A DNA stretch of 19,014 bases from Ruminococcus sp. Lineage in GTDB: Bacteria; Bacillota; Clostridia; Oscillospirales; Ruminococcaceae. The notes below the pieces were generated by a model. It saw nothing but the letters and a program-made list of their open reading frames with translations. It did not search any database and was not told the DNA's origin. Each line of letters opens with the position of its first letter. Position 1 is the first letter of the stretch. Shown here piece by piece: positions 1 through 6,822 of the stretch. The position numbers and the translations under genes were made by a program. The DNA lies in the NCBI GenBank assembly GCA_003446315.1, contig DMBA01000082.1, positions 1 through 19,014 on the forward strand. The letters run 5' to 3'.

Positions 1-10
1 TGCTTTGTGA

Positions 11-727
11 TTACAGCATTTGCCTGCCCTTCTCTTTGATGAAATCACAATAGGTCTGGAAGAACAGCTTATATCGTGTGTGCGCGATCGGCGCTTTCTC
101 TCCGGTCGTGAAGTGTATCGTCGATTTCGTAAAGCGTTCAACATATCGCATGTTCACAACATAAGAACGGTGCGTGCGGAAAAACATGCCTTCGGAAAGC
201 AGCTTTTCAAATGCAGAAAGCGTGCCGGTATAGGTATATGCTTCCCGCACCGTGAACACCTGCGTATAAACATTATCCGCCTGTGCATAAATGATCTCGT
301 CTTCCGGCACATTATAAACCATCGAATTGTGATTGTTGCTGATGACGATGGTCTTATACTGCTCGATATCCCGGAAATATGCATGCATGGCTTCTTCAAA
401 CTTCGGATATTCCACCGGTTTGATCAAAAAACGGAATGCATTCACCGAAAATGTATCGAACACCACTTCCGGAAAACTGCTGAAAAATATCACATGCGTA
501 TTGACATTGCGTTCCCGAAGCTGCGCGATCGTATCCACGCCGTTCAGATCCGTCATCATATAATCGACAAAAATCAAATCAAAATCAACAGCGCTTGCAA
601 GCATTTCACTGCCGTTCCGATATTCATAATAAAAAAACAATTTCTTGTAAGTTTCTGCATAACGCTTCAGATATGCGATCATATCACTGCGAAACTGTTC
701 CTGATCGTCACAGATAGCTATTTTCAT
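11..727 (-). CDS. LytTR-family (AgrA/ComE-like) response regulator
   Basis: A cytoplasmic transcription factor of 238 residues. Residues 1-115 form a receiver domain with the acidic pair D7/D8, phospho-acceptor D55 in the FVDYM stretch, and conserved K103 in the LIKP motif. Residues about 125-235 are a LytTR DNA-binding domain with the hallmark FRTHRSYVVN stretch. The ATG at 727 follows an AGAGGA ribosome site. Family knowledge: such regulators are phosphorylated by a sensor kinase of the AgrC/HPK10 type, often in response to a secreted peptide, and bind paired direct repeats. No kinase is visible; it may lie beyond the left edge. Matching direct repeats lie 42 bp upstream, facing the biosynthetic operon, so it is the likely activator of that operon. 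Its own promoter is unclear; the best candidate is the distant minus-strand promoter at 1073-1101. The class assignment is firm, the target is inferred. Confidence 0.93.
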   Translation of the reverse strand: MKIAICDDQEQFRSDMIAYLKRYAETYKKLFFYYEYRNGSEMLASAVDFDLIFVDYMMTDLNGVDTIAQLRERNVNTHVIFFSSFPEVVFDTFSVNAFRFLIKPVEYPKFEEAMHAYFRDIEQYKTIVISNNHNSMVYNVPEDEIIYAQADNVYTQVFTVREAYTYTGTLSAFEKLLSEGMFFRTHRSYVVNMRYVERFTKSTIHFTTGEKAPIAHTRYKLFFQTYCDFIKEKGRQML

Positions 728-768
728 ATTTTTCCTCTTTTTTCCGTAAAATCTGCGTTGAATAGTGA

Positions 769-799
769 GTTTACTAAAAATAAAAGTACGTTTACTAAA
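769..799 (+). promoter_or_regulatory. LytTR-type operator, two direct repeats
   Basis: GTTTACTAAA occurs perfectly at 769-778 and again at 790-799, a 21-bp period (two helical turns). Two more bases upstream of each copy (GT at 765-766 and 786-787) also match. LytTR regulators such as AgrA and ComE bind two roughly 9-bp direct repeats with about 12 bp between them, just upstream of a -35. The second copy here ends 6 bp before the -35 at 806. The neighbouring regulator gene (11-727) is the obvious candidate ligand. The repeats and spacing are seen; binding is inferred. Confidence 0.75.
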
Positions 800-805
800 C
801 TGCGA

Positions 806-833
806 TTGACTTTCGAAAATTGAATGCTATAAT
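806..833 (+). promoter_or_regulatory. Operon promoter next to LytTR boxes
   Basis: TTGACT (806-811), a 16-bp spacer, then TATAAT (828-833) preceded by TGC. Transcription would begin near 840 and run into the small peptide gene at 913 and on to the ABC transporter and lipid synthase genes. The hexamers are close to consensus, but the spacer is one base short and the LytTR boxes abut the -35, which fits an activator-tuned promoter. Confidence 0.78.
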
Positions 834-912
834 GGGCACATAAATCAAAAACACGAAGGAATCAGGCGAAAAACGCACCGGTTTCTTCCTGTCGGAAAGG
901 AGCGAAAAAACC

Positions 913-969
913 ATGTTTGCTGATCTGATCGCACTGCTGAACCAGCTCTTTGGCATCCGTTTCTTCTGA
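913..969 (+). CDS. 18-residue hydrophobic peptide
   Basis: A short frame, MFADLIALLNQLFGIRFF, begins with an ATG 10 bases after a strong AAAGGAG ribosome site (896-902). It is the first translated frame on the transcript from the promoter at 806-833. It has one acidic (D4) and one basic (R16) residue; the rest is mostly Leu, Ile, Phe and Ala, so it could be a short amphipathic or membrane-active helix. It has no recognisable signal peptide or cysteine. Three explanations fit: a secreted or released signalling peptide linked to the LytTR regulator, a leader peptide controlling the 256-base gap before the transporter, or a type I toxin-like peptide, since a strong promoter on the opposite strand (1073-1101) would make RNA antisense to it. 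I do not recognise the family. That it is translated is likely; its role is open. Confidence 0.6.
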   Translation: MFADLIALLNQLFGIRFF

Positions 970-1064
970 GATGCCGCACCCGTGCAGCAGGAACTGTAAG
1001 CTGACCCATGCATACAGTTCTGTTCATTACCCAATGCCGTCTGCATTGCCTCTCTGAAGACGGC
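952..1064. other. Run of hairpins after the peptide gene
   Basis: Consecutive perfect inverted repeats cover the end of the peptide frame and the following gap. They are GGCATC/GATGCC (952-957 with 970-975), GCAC/GTGC (976-979 with 982-985, overlapping the first), GAACTGTA/TACAGTTC (991-998 with 1013-1020) and GCCGTCT/AGACGGC (1036-1042 with 1058-1064). The first stem encloses the peptide stop codon, so ribosomes finishing the peptide would open it. The last stem begins where a transcript from the minus promoter would start. A T-run at 1082-1088 lies 17 bases past the last stem, too far for an ordinary terminator on the plus strand. This could be a leader attenuator, an RNA-stability element or the body of an antisense RNA. 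Confidence 0.5.
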
Positions 1065-1072
1065 GCATATCT

Positions 1073-1101
1073 ATTATAGCATTTTTTTGAATCATTGTCA
1101 A
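1073..1101 (-). promoter_or_regulatory. Consensus promoter pointing left, antisense to the peptide gene
   Basis: Read on the minus strand: TTGACA (1101-1096), a 17-bp spacer, then TATAAT (1078-1073) with GC just before it. Both hexamers and the spacer are perfect sigma-A matches, stronger on paper than the plus promoter. The transcript would start near 1066, go through the hairpins and the whole peptide gene in antisense, cross the plus promoter and LytTR boxes, and reach the response regulator start at 727. It may serve as that gene's promoter (leader about 340 bases), make an antisense RNA, or both. Confidence 0.75.
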
Positions 1102-1117
1102 TGCACAAAACCGAACA

Positions 1118-1199
1118 GAAACCGATTTTGCACGCTGCTTCTCATCAAACAAATCATGTACATTTCGGTTTCAATGTCGAATTTTGTCGGATTGACAAA
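1118..1199 (+). other. Leader hairpins before the transporter start
   Basis: Inverted repeats continue up to the transporter ribosome site: GAAACCGA (1118-1125) with TCGGTTTC (1165-1172) around a 39-base loop, and TTTGTC (1183-1188) with GACAAA (1194-1199) around a 5-base loop. An alternative stem pairs the CAAAACCG segment at 1106-1113 with CGATTTTG near 1123-1130, with one mismatch, and would compete with the first. The last stem ends 12 bases before AAGGAG (1212-1217), so it could affect initiation at the TTG start. The function is inferred; no known riboswitch class is recognised. Confidence 0.3.
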
Positions 1200-1225
1200 C
1201 AAATGCAGAACAAGGAGTTGATTCT

Positions 1226-1936
1226 TTGCATCAGGAAAACATCATTGAAGTTTCCGGCGTTCACAAATGGTTCGGAGAACCGGAGAACCGCAGCCATATT
1301 CTCAAAGGCATCTCCGTCCGCATCAGACAGGGCGAGATCTGCACGGTGCTCGGTCATTCCGGCAGCGGAAAATCGACCCTGCTGAATGTCATCGGCGGAC
1401 TGGAACAGCCGGATCAGGGTTCTGTTGCCGTCGATCAGACGGTCATTACCAATCTTTCGCCGCTGATGCTCCAGCGCTTCCGCCGTGCCAATCTCGGCTT
1501 CATTTTTCAGATGTATCATTTGATCCCCGATCTGACCGTGCGGGAAAACATTGCGCTTTGTGAATATCTCTCCGATGCGCATTTTCATACGGAAGATATG
1601 CTGAATCTGCTGGAACTGAAAGATCATGCCGATAAATTCCCTTCCCAGCTTTCCGGCGGTCAGCAGCAGCGCTGTGCCATCGGCAGAGCCATTGTGAAAA
1701 ATCCAAAGCTGCTCCTCTGTGATGAACCGACCGGTGCACTCGATGTCAATTCCGGCATCTTCACCCTGCGCCTGCTGGAACAGATCAACCGTGATTTCGG
1801 CACCACCATCGTCATGGTGACACATAACAATACCATTCAGGAAATGGCACATCATATCATCCGCATCCGGGACGGCGAGATCTTGGAAGATTCCCGCAAT
1901 GAACACCCGCTTGCAGTCGATCAGATCGCGTGGTGA
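1226..1936 (+). CDS. ABC transporter ATPase, MacB/LolD type
   Basis: A 236-residue nucleotide-binding subunit that would power the membrane partner encoded next. Walker A is GHSGSGKST at residues 43-51, the signature LSGGQQQR is at 142-149, Walker B ends at D166/E167, and the switch histidine is H200 in VTHN. The order and length match the MacB/LolD/FtsE-like branch whose partners are FtsX-type permeases. The start is a TTG, chosen because AAGGAG (1212-1217) lies 8 bases before it and no in-frame ATG occurs before the Walker A; the ATG at 1204 is out of frame. Family members move lipids, lipoproteins, peptides and antibiotics or work as mechanotransmitters. Its position at the head of a lipid-like biosynthetic operon suggests export of, or immunity to, the product. 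Confidence 0.93.
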   Translation: MHQENIIEVSGVHKWFGEPENRSHILKGISVRIRQGEICTVLGHSGSGKSTLLNVIGGLEQPDQGSVAVDQTVITNLSPLMLQRFRRANLGFIFQMYHLIPDLTVRENIALCEYLSDAHFHTEDMLNLLELKDHADKFPSQLSGGQQQRCAIGRAIVKNPKLLLCDEPTGALDVNSGIFTLRLLEQINRDFGTTIVMVTHNNTIQEMAHHIIRIRDGEILEDSRNEHPLAVDQIAW

Positions 1937-1940
1937 TGCT

Positions 1941-4193
1941 ATGAAGATCATGAACAAAAGACTGACGCGGAATGTCGGGGTGAATCTGCGGAAATATCTG
2001 CTTGTGGCTTTGATTATTATTGTCGGTACTGCCGTGTTTGTGGCGATCACCTGCGCTTCCGATTCCATTCTGGATGCCATTGATACGCTTTCTCAGGAAA
2101 GCATCTGCGAAGACGGCTATTTCACGCTCAATGCCCCTTTGGATGACGCGCAGCAGCAAACCATTGAAAATGCCGGTTTCCGGCTGGAATCCCATGATTA
2201 TCTCAACATCAAAATACCGGAGCAGAACACCGTTTACCGCTTCTACCGTCTGCGCAAAGAAATGGATCTTGTGCAGGTGAAAAACGGTTCCCTGCCGGCA
2301 GCAGAGCATGAATTGCTGATGGAACAGCATTTCGCTGCTTCTCACGGCTTCCGGACAGGCAGTTCTCTGGAGATCAGCGGACATGCATTTCAGGTTTCCG
2401 GCATCGGATACAGCATTGATTATGATTCCCTGTATCAGGACGGCGACGGCCCTTATCCCGATTACAGCGGATTCTGCCTTTGCTTCCTGACAGATGCCGC
2501 TTTCGATGCCCTCACTGAATCCTGCCGGACTTACCATTGCTTTGCCTATCTTGCAGAACCCTCTGCCGATGATGCAGCTTTGCAGGAGATCCTGCGGACG
2601 TTCAAACTGCCCGACGGCAGCAATCAGCTTGCAGGCTTCGTTTCGAAAAATGATAATCAGCGCATTATCAGTTTTCCGCATGATACGCAGACCAATAAAG
2701 GCTGTGTGCTGCCGATGGGAATTGCGTTCTTTGTCATTACGGCTTTTCTCAGCGCAACACTCGCTTTGACCGATATCCGCAAACAATACAGCACGATCGG
2801 TTCCCTCTATGCAATGGGATTCACTGCCGGTGAACTGACCGGACATTATCTCATTCTGCCCGTTATTTGCACGGCTGCTGCCGCTTTGACCGGCACCGGA
2901 ATCGGGTTGCTCGGTGTGCCGTTCTTTGAGCAGAATTATCAGAACGGCGGCTGCATTACGGATCCGCCGCTTTCCATCCACGCTTATCTGCCGGTTTTCG
3001 GCATTTTGTTCCCGACCCTCTTTTCGGCAGCCGTCAATTATGTTCTCATCCGGCTGACCATCTCCAAACCCATCACGGCGCTTCTTTCGGAAGCAGAACA
3101 GACAAAACCCCCGAAATCTGCCGGAAAACACATGGGACAGAATTCTCTTGCTATGTTCCGCCGCAGACAGTTTTCCAGAAACCGCAGCATGTATGCGCTG
3201 CTGACTGTTTCCCTCAGCATCACGATCTTTATGGTGGTGTTCGGCGCTGTGCTTTACGGCACCATGCGCACCTTCAAAAACGATTGCAGCCATACCATTC
3301 CGTATCAATACAAGACGCTTTGCCGCTGCCCTTCCGGTGAACAGTATCCGAATGCAGAATATGCCTATGAACGCTTCTTCCGCACACATGCCGATACCGT
3401 TGATCTGGACTTCACGGTGGAGCTCATCGGCATTGCACCGGACAGCCGCTATCTCGGAAACTGCACCGCACAGTGCGGCGCGGATGAAACCGTCATTTCT
3501 TCTTCCATCAGTCTGAAATTTGACTGGCATCCCGGCGATCAGATCACGCTGACCGATATACTGAACAATGAACAGCGCACACTGACTGTCGCAGGGGTCA
3601 CGGATTTTGCTTACGGCATGTATCTGTTCACAAATCTGGATGCTATGCGTGAAACGTATCATCTGGACAAGGATTACTGGAATGTCGTTTATTCCGAAGA
3701 ACCGCTTGGCTTGCGGGATGAGATCCAGCTCATTGAACTGAACAAAGATTCCTGCATCAAAGGCGCAAATGCAAGAATTGATTCTTTGATGGTCATTATT
3801 TTTGCGCTGCTGTTCATGGGTGTTTTCATCTTCATTGCCATGCTCTATATGATGCTGAACATCCTGCTTTCCAAATGGCGAAAATCCATTGCACTGCTTG
3901 AGATCATGGGCTTTTCCAATCCCGAACTGCGGCGCATGTATCTCATCAATTCCCTCATCGCCGTGACAATCAGCACAGCGGTTTCCGTGCCGCTGAGTTT
4001 CCGGATCGTTTCGGTCATTTTCCCGCATATCATTTCCACTATTCCAAACGGTATCCGGGTGACATATCCGCCGGTGCTGCTTTTCGGGACGCTGCTGCTG
4101 ATCTTCGGCTGCTGGCTCGCTGTTTACGGCATCATGAACCAAAAAATCAAGTCTGTCAATTATTCTGCGGTTTTGCGATCCCGTTCAGAGTAA
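1941..4193 (+). CDS. ABC transporter permease, two FtsX domains
   Basis: A membrane partner of the preceding ATPase, 750 residues from the ATG at 1941. An upstream in-frame ATG at 1899 lies inside the ATPase gene and is less likely; the start chosen lies 4 bases after the ATPase stop, consistent with coupled translation. The layout is a first helix near residues 19-37, an extracellular domain, three helices (about 256-278, 300-325, 350-370), a basic cytoplasmic stretch, a fifth helix (about 418-437), a second extracellular domain, and three more helices (about 615-640, 665-690, 715-738). That is the eight-helix duplicated FtsX/MacB plan common in Firmicutes, rather than the four-helix Gram-negative MacB. 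The substrate is not readable from sequence; the biosynthetic product or the upstream peptide are the natural candidates. Confidence 0.9.
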   Translation: MKIMNKRLTRNVGVNLRKYLLVALIIIVGTAVFVAITCASDSILDAIDTLSQESICEDGYFTLNAPLDDAQQQTIENAGFRLESHDYLNIKIPEQNTVYRFYRLRKEMDLVQVKNGSLPAAEHELLMEQHFAASHGFRTGSSLEISGHAFQVSGIGYSIDYDSLYQDGDGPYPDYSGFCLCFLTDAAFDALTESCRTYHCFAYLAEPSADDAALQEILRTFKLPDGSNQLAGFVSKNDNQRIISFPHDTQTNKGCVLPMGIAFFVITAFLSATLALTDIRKQYSTIGSLYAMGFTAGELTGHYLILPVICTAAAALTGTGIGLLGVPFFEQNYQNGGCITDPPLSIHAYLPVFGILFPTLFSAAVNYVLIRLTISKPITALLSEAEQTKPPKSAGKHMGQNSLAMFRRRQFSRNRSMYALLTVSLSITIFMVVFGAVLYGTMRTFKNDCSHTIPYQYKTLCRCPSGEQYPNAEYAYERFFRTHADTVDLDFTVELIGIAPDSRYLGNCTAQCGADETVISSSISLKFDWHPGDQITLTDILNNEQRTLTVAGVTDFAYGMYLFTNLDAMRETYHLDKDYWNVVYSEEPLGLRDEIQLIELNKDSCIKGANARIDSLMVIIFALLFMGVFIFIAMLYMMLNILLSKWRKSIALLEIMGFSNPELRRMYLINSLIAVTISTAVSVPLSFRIVSVIFPHIISTIPNGIRVTYPPVLLFGTLLLIFGCWLAVYGIMNQKIKSVNYSAVLRSRSE

Positions 4194-4222
4194 TTTTATA
4201 AAATAAGAAAAGGAGTAGAATT

Positions 4223-6820
4223 ATGACCCAATACAGACCCATTGCAATCATCGGATACGGCTGCGTTTTTCCGCCGGACAGCTACAATCCTCAGTCCTAC
4301 TGGGAAAACGTCCTGCAAGGAAAAGAAGGCATCTCTGACGTTTCAGAAACATTCTGGAAAAAGAAGCTGTATTACAGCGAAGACCGTTCCGCAGAAGACA
4401 AAACCTATTGCTGCAAGGGCGGCAAGATCCTGGATTATCATTTCCCGGCTGCGGTCTGCGAACAATTCGGCATCGCACCCGCAGATGCCGAAAAGCTGAA
4501 CACTTCCCAGCAAATGGTGCTCGATACCATCCTTCAGGCTTACGGCATGATGAACCGCAGCTTGCAGGATATGCCGAACGGAAAAGTCGGCATGTATCTC
4601 GGCAATATGCTCGGCGACGAGAGCTTTACGGATTATAATATCGCTTCTCATACAGAACATGTCCGGAACTGCATCCGGGAAAGTCAGGCTTATCAGCAGA
4701 TGTCTCCCGATGCACAAAATGCCCTGCTTGCAGAATTGGATCAGTATATCGCAGAAAACTTCAACCGTCACATCCGCATTGATGAGATCAACGCCATTCA
4801 TTCGGCTTTGCTCGGCACAGTCAGCAAAATGATCGGCGCTTCCGGTGCCGGAACCATCGTGGACGGCGCTTGCTCCGGAAGCGGTCTGGTCATCGACGAA
4901 GCCATCAAGAGCCTGCACAATCATGACAGCGAGGTCTGCATTGTCAGTGCCGTGCTCGGCAATATGGTGGTCACAGGCAATATCGGCTTTGCAAAGATCG
5001 GCGGTCTTTCCAAGAAAAACGGTTCCCGTCCGATGGACTGCATGGCGGACGGTCTGATCCCCGGCGAGGGCGCAGGTACACTGATCCTTAAAGATCTGAA
5101 ACAAGCCATGCAGGACGGCGACCGCATTTACGGTGTCATTCGCGGCAGCGGTGCTGCAAGTGACGGCAAAGGTCAGTCCATCTATGCCCCCAGCAGCACC
5201 GGTCAGCTCAAAGCGATGCAGAAATCGCTGAAACGCTCCGGCTTGCAGGCTGCCGATATCGACTATATCGAAACACATGCAACCGGTACGATGGTCGGCG
5301 ATAAGATCGAGCTGAATACGATCAAAATGTTCTTCGAGGGCGTTTCTCCCGATGAAAAACGTGTTGCACTCGGTTCTGTGAAATCTTTGATCGGACATTC
5401 CTTCTCCGCAGCCGGCATGGCAAATATCGTGAAGGTGCTGGAAGCGATGCAGCACAGAATCATGCCGCCTGTTCATCACTTCACGCAGCTTCCGGACGGC
5501 ATCTCCTTTGCAGGCACCGGTATCTATATCAACACGGAAGCCGCAGAATGGCGCACAAAAGACAGCCATACACCCCGCCGTGCAATGGTCAATGCATTCG
5601 GCTTCGGCGGCATTGATGCAAATGTTCTGCTGGAAGAATTCGTGCCGGCATATCATCAGGCACTTTGCAGCAGTCTGCCGGATGACCATGCATCTGATCC
5701 GGATATTGCGATCGTCGGCATCGGCTCCTTTGATGCAAAGCAGGAAGAACTGAAATTCCCGTTCCTGCGCTTCCGCATCCCGCCGGCGATCCTTGCACAG
5801 ATTGATTCCGGTCAGCAGCTCGGACTGATCGCCGCAGACCGCGCCATTCAGGATTACGGCGCAGACCGCTTCAAAGAGCATCCCACCGGTGTCTATGTCG
5901 GCTCGATGCTCGGCGCGGAAAAAGCAATGATGTCTGATCTGCGCGTGCGTTTTCCGGAATATCTCGAAGCACTGGAACACTGCGGCTCTTATCTTGCACT
6001 CTCTGATGCACAGAAAACAGAGATCGGCGATGCCATTGCGTCCCATTTCCGCGGCATGTTCCCGAAGGTCGAAGAAGATACGCTGCCGGGTTATATGGAT
6101 AATATCATTGCAGGCAGAATCGCAAACTTCTTCGATTTTGACGGTGCAAATGAAGTTTGTGACCGTGATCTGCTCTCCTTCGGTGCAGCACTTTATCAGG
6201 CTGTCAACAGTTTGCAGCAGCAGGAAAATGATCTTGCACTCGCAGGCTGCGTCCATACCAATCAGATTCCGGAATATATCCGGCTCATTTCCGATGAAAT
6301 GCAGCGAAAAGGCGTAACCGAACTGCCTGCATTCCAAAGCGGCGGCGTATTCTTCGTGCTCAAGCGCACTGCGGATGTCACGGCAGATGACAAGGTCTAT
6401 GCAAGAATTCGTTCCGTGAAATTCACGCAGGATCCCGATGCAAAACTGGTTTCCGGATCAGACTGCTATCTCGGCGCGGATCTGGGCTTCCGCCTCATGC
6501 ATGCGATCACCGCACAGAATGCGGAAAGTCAGACCTATCTTTCCGGACTCACCGGCGCATCCCTGTTCGGCGGCAGCCTGGAGATCACCTTCTGCGGCAA
6601 AGACTATACACAGGAACAGCCGCAGCAAACAGAACAGACCGTTCCGCAGAATCTGAAAACAGCGTTCTTCGGAAGCGATTCGCTGGATACCCTCTTTGAA
6701 CATCCCTGCATGGAAGATGATGCACAAAATCAGTTCTATCGCGCTGCGATCGTGTATTATACAGACGAAGAACTGTTGAAACGTATGGAATTCGGAAAAA
6801 AAGTTGTTAAAGGAGAATAA
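4223..6820 (+). CDS. Ketosynthase with chain-length-factor-like half (KS-CLF)
   Basis: An 865-residue condensing enzyme of the PUFA-synthase/PfaC and heterocyst-glycolipid type. Residues about 5-470 are a complete beta-ketoacyl synthase, starting PIAIIGYGCVFP, with active-site C217 in DGACSGSG, H352 in ETHATGT and H392 in the SLIGHSFSAAG stretch: the full Cys-His-His triad. Residues about 490-800 start again with DIAIVGIG and fold-matching segments but the nucleophile position reads VCDRD, with D649 where cysteine is expected, and the two-histidine half is missing. This looks like a shortened, non-condensing CLF domain that may shape chain length. AAAAGGAG lies 7 bases before the ATG. The AT, ACPs, KR and DH it needs are in the gene two downstream. 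Decarboxylative chain extension with malonyl-ACP is known for the family; the product is inferred. Confidence 0.92.
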   Translation: MTQYRPIAIIGYGCVFPPDSYNPQSYWENVLQGKEGISDVSETFWKKKLYYSEDRSAEDKTYCCKGGKILDYHFPAAVCEQFGIAPADAEKLNTSQQMVLDTILQAYGMMNRSLQDMPNGKVGMYLGNMLGDESFTDYNIASHTEHVRNCIRESQAYQQMSPDAQNALLAELDQYIAENFNRHIRIDEINAIHSALLGTVSKMIGASGAGTIVDGACSGSGLVIDEAIKSLHNHDSEVCIVSAVLGNMVVTGNIGFAKIGGLSKKNGSRPMDCMADGLIPGEGAGTLILKDLKQAMQDGDRIYGVIRGSGAASDGKGQSIYAPSSTGQLKAMQKSLKRSGLQAADIDYIETHATGTMVGDKIELNTIKMFFEGVSPDEKRVALGSVKSLIGHSFSAAGMANIVKVLEAMQHRIMPPVHHFTQLPDGISFAGTGIYINTEAAEWRTKDSHTPRRAMVNAFGFGGIDANVLLEEFVPAYHQALCSSLPDDHASDPDIAIVGIGSFDAKQEELKFPFLRFRIPPAILAQIDSGQQLGLIAADRAIQDYGADRFKEHPTGVYVGSMLGAEKAMMSDLRVRFPEYLEALEHCGSYLALSDAQKTEIGDAIASHFRGMFPKVEEDTLPGYMDNIIAGRIANFFDFDGANEVCDRDLLSFGAALYQAVNSLQQQENDLALAGCVHTNQIPEYIRLISDEMQRKGVTELPAFQSGGVFFVLKRTADVTADDKVYARIRSVKFTQDPDAKLVSGSDCYLGADLGFRLMHAITAQNAESQTYLSGLTGASLFGGSLEITFCGKDYTQEQPQQTEQTVPQNLKTAFFGSDSLDTLFEHPCMEDDAQNQFYRAAIVYYTDEELLKRMEFGKKVVKGE

Positions 6821-6822
6821 TC

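Larger units (their letters stand above)
728..1066 (-). ncRNA. Predicted antisense RNA / long leader of the regulator
   Basis: This is the expected product of the minus promoter at 1073-1101. It begins directly with the stem pairing 1064-1058 with 1042-1036, continues through two more hairpins, is fully complementary to the peptide gene and its ribosome site, and ends at the regulator start codon. A minus-strand frame of 83 codons starting at 1046 has its AGAGG only two bases from the ATG and looks untranslated. A T6 run at 910-905 could end a short form, but I see no strong stem just before it. The transcript is inferred from the promoter only; its 3' end is unknown. Confidence 0.35.

Noticed and set aside
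795..1046. An 83-codon minus-strand frame downstream of the 1073-1101 promoter
   Set aside because: Its AGAGG lies only about two bases from the ATG, the protein is low-complexity and unrecognised, and it overlaps hairpins. The RNA is more likely antisense or leader than message for this frame.
1036..1088. Stem at 1036-1064 plus T-run at 1082-1088 as a plus-strand terminator
   Set aside because: The T-run starts 17 bases after the stem, too far for intrinsic termination, and stopping here would cut off the whole operon. Kept only as a possible attenuator element.
1192..1225. TTGACA at 1192-1197 as an internal promoter for the transporter
   Set aside because: No -10-like hexamer lies 16-18 bases downstream, and the sequence is accounted for as one arm of the small stem before the ribosome site.
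1857..4142. A 761-codon open frame on the minus strand opposite the permease gene
   Set aside because: It mirrors the codon pattern of the permease, has no family motifs and no ribosome site, while the plus frame has clear helices and domain order. Similar long minus frames opposite the KS (4343-6337), the AT/ACP part (8019-9725) and the KR/DH part (10449-12830) were dropped for the same reason.
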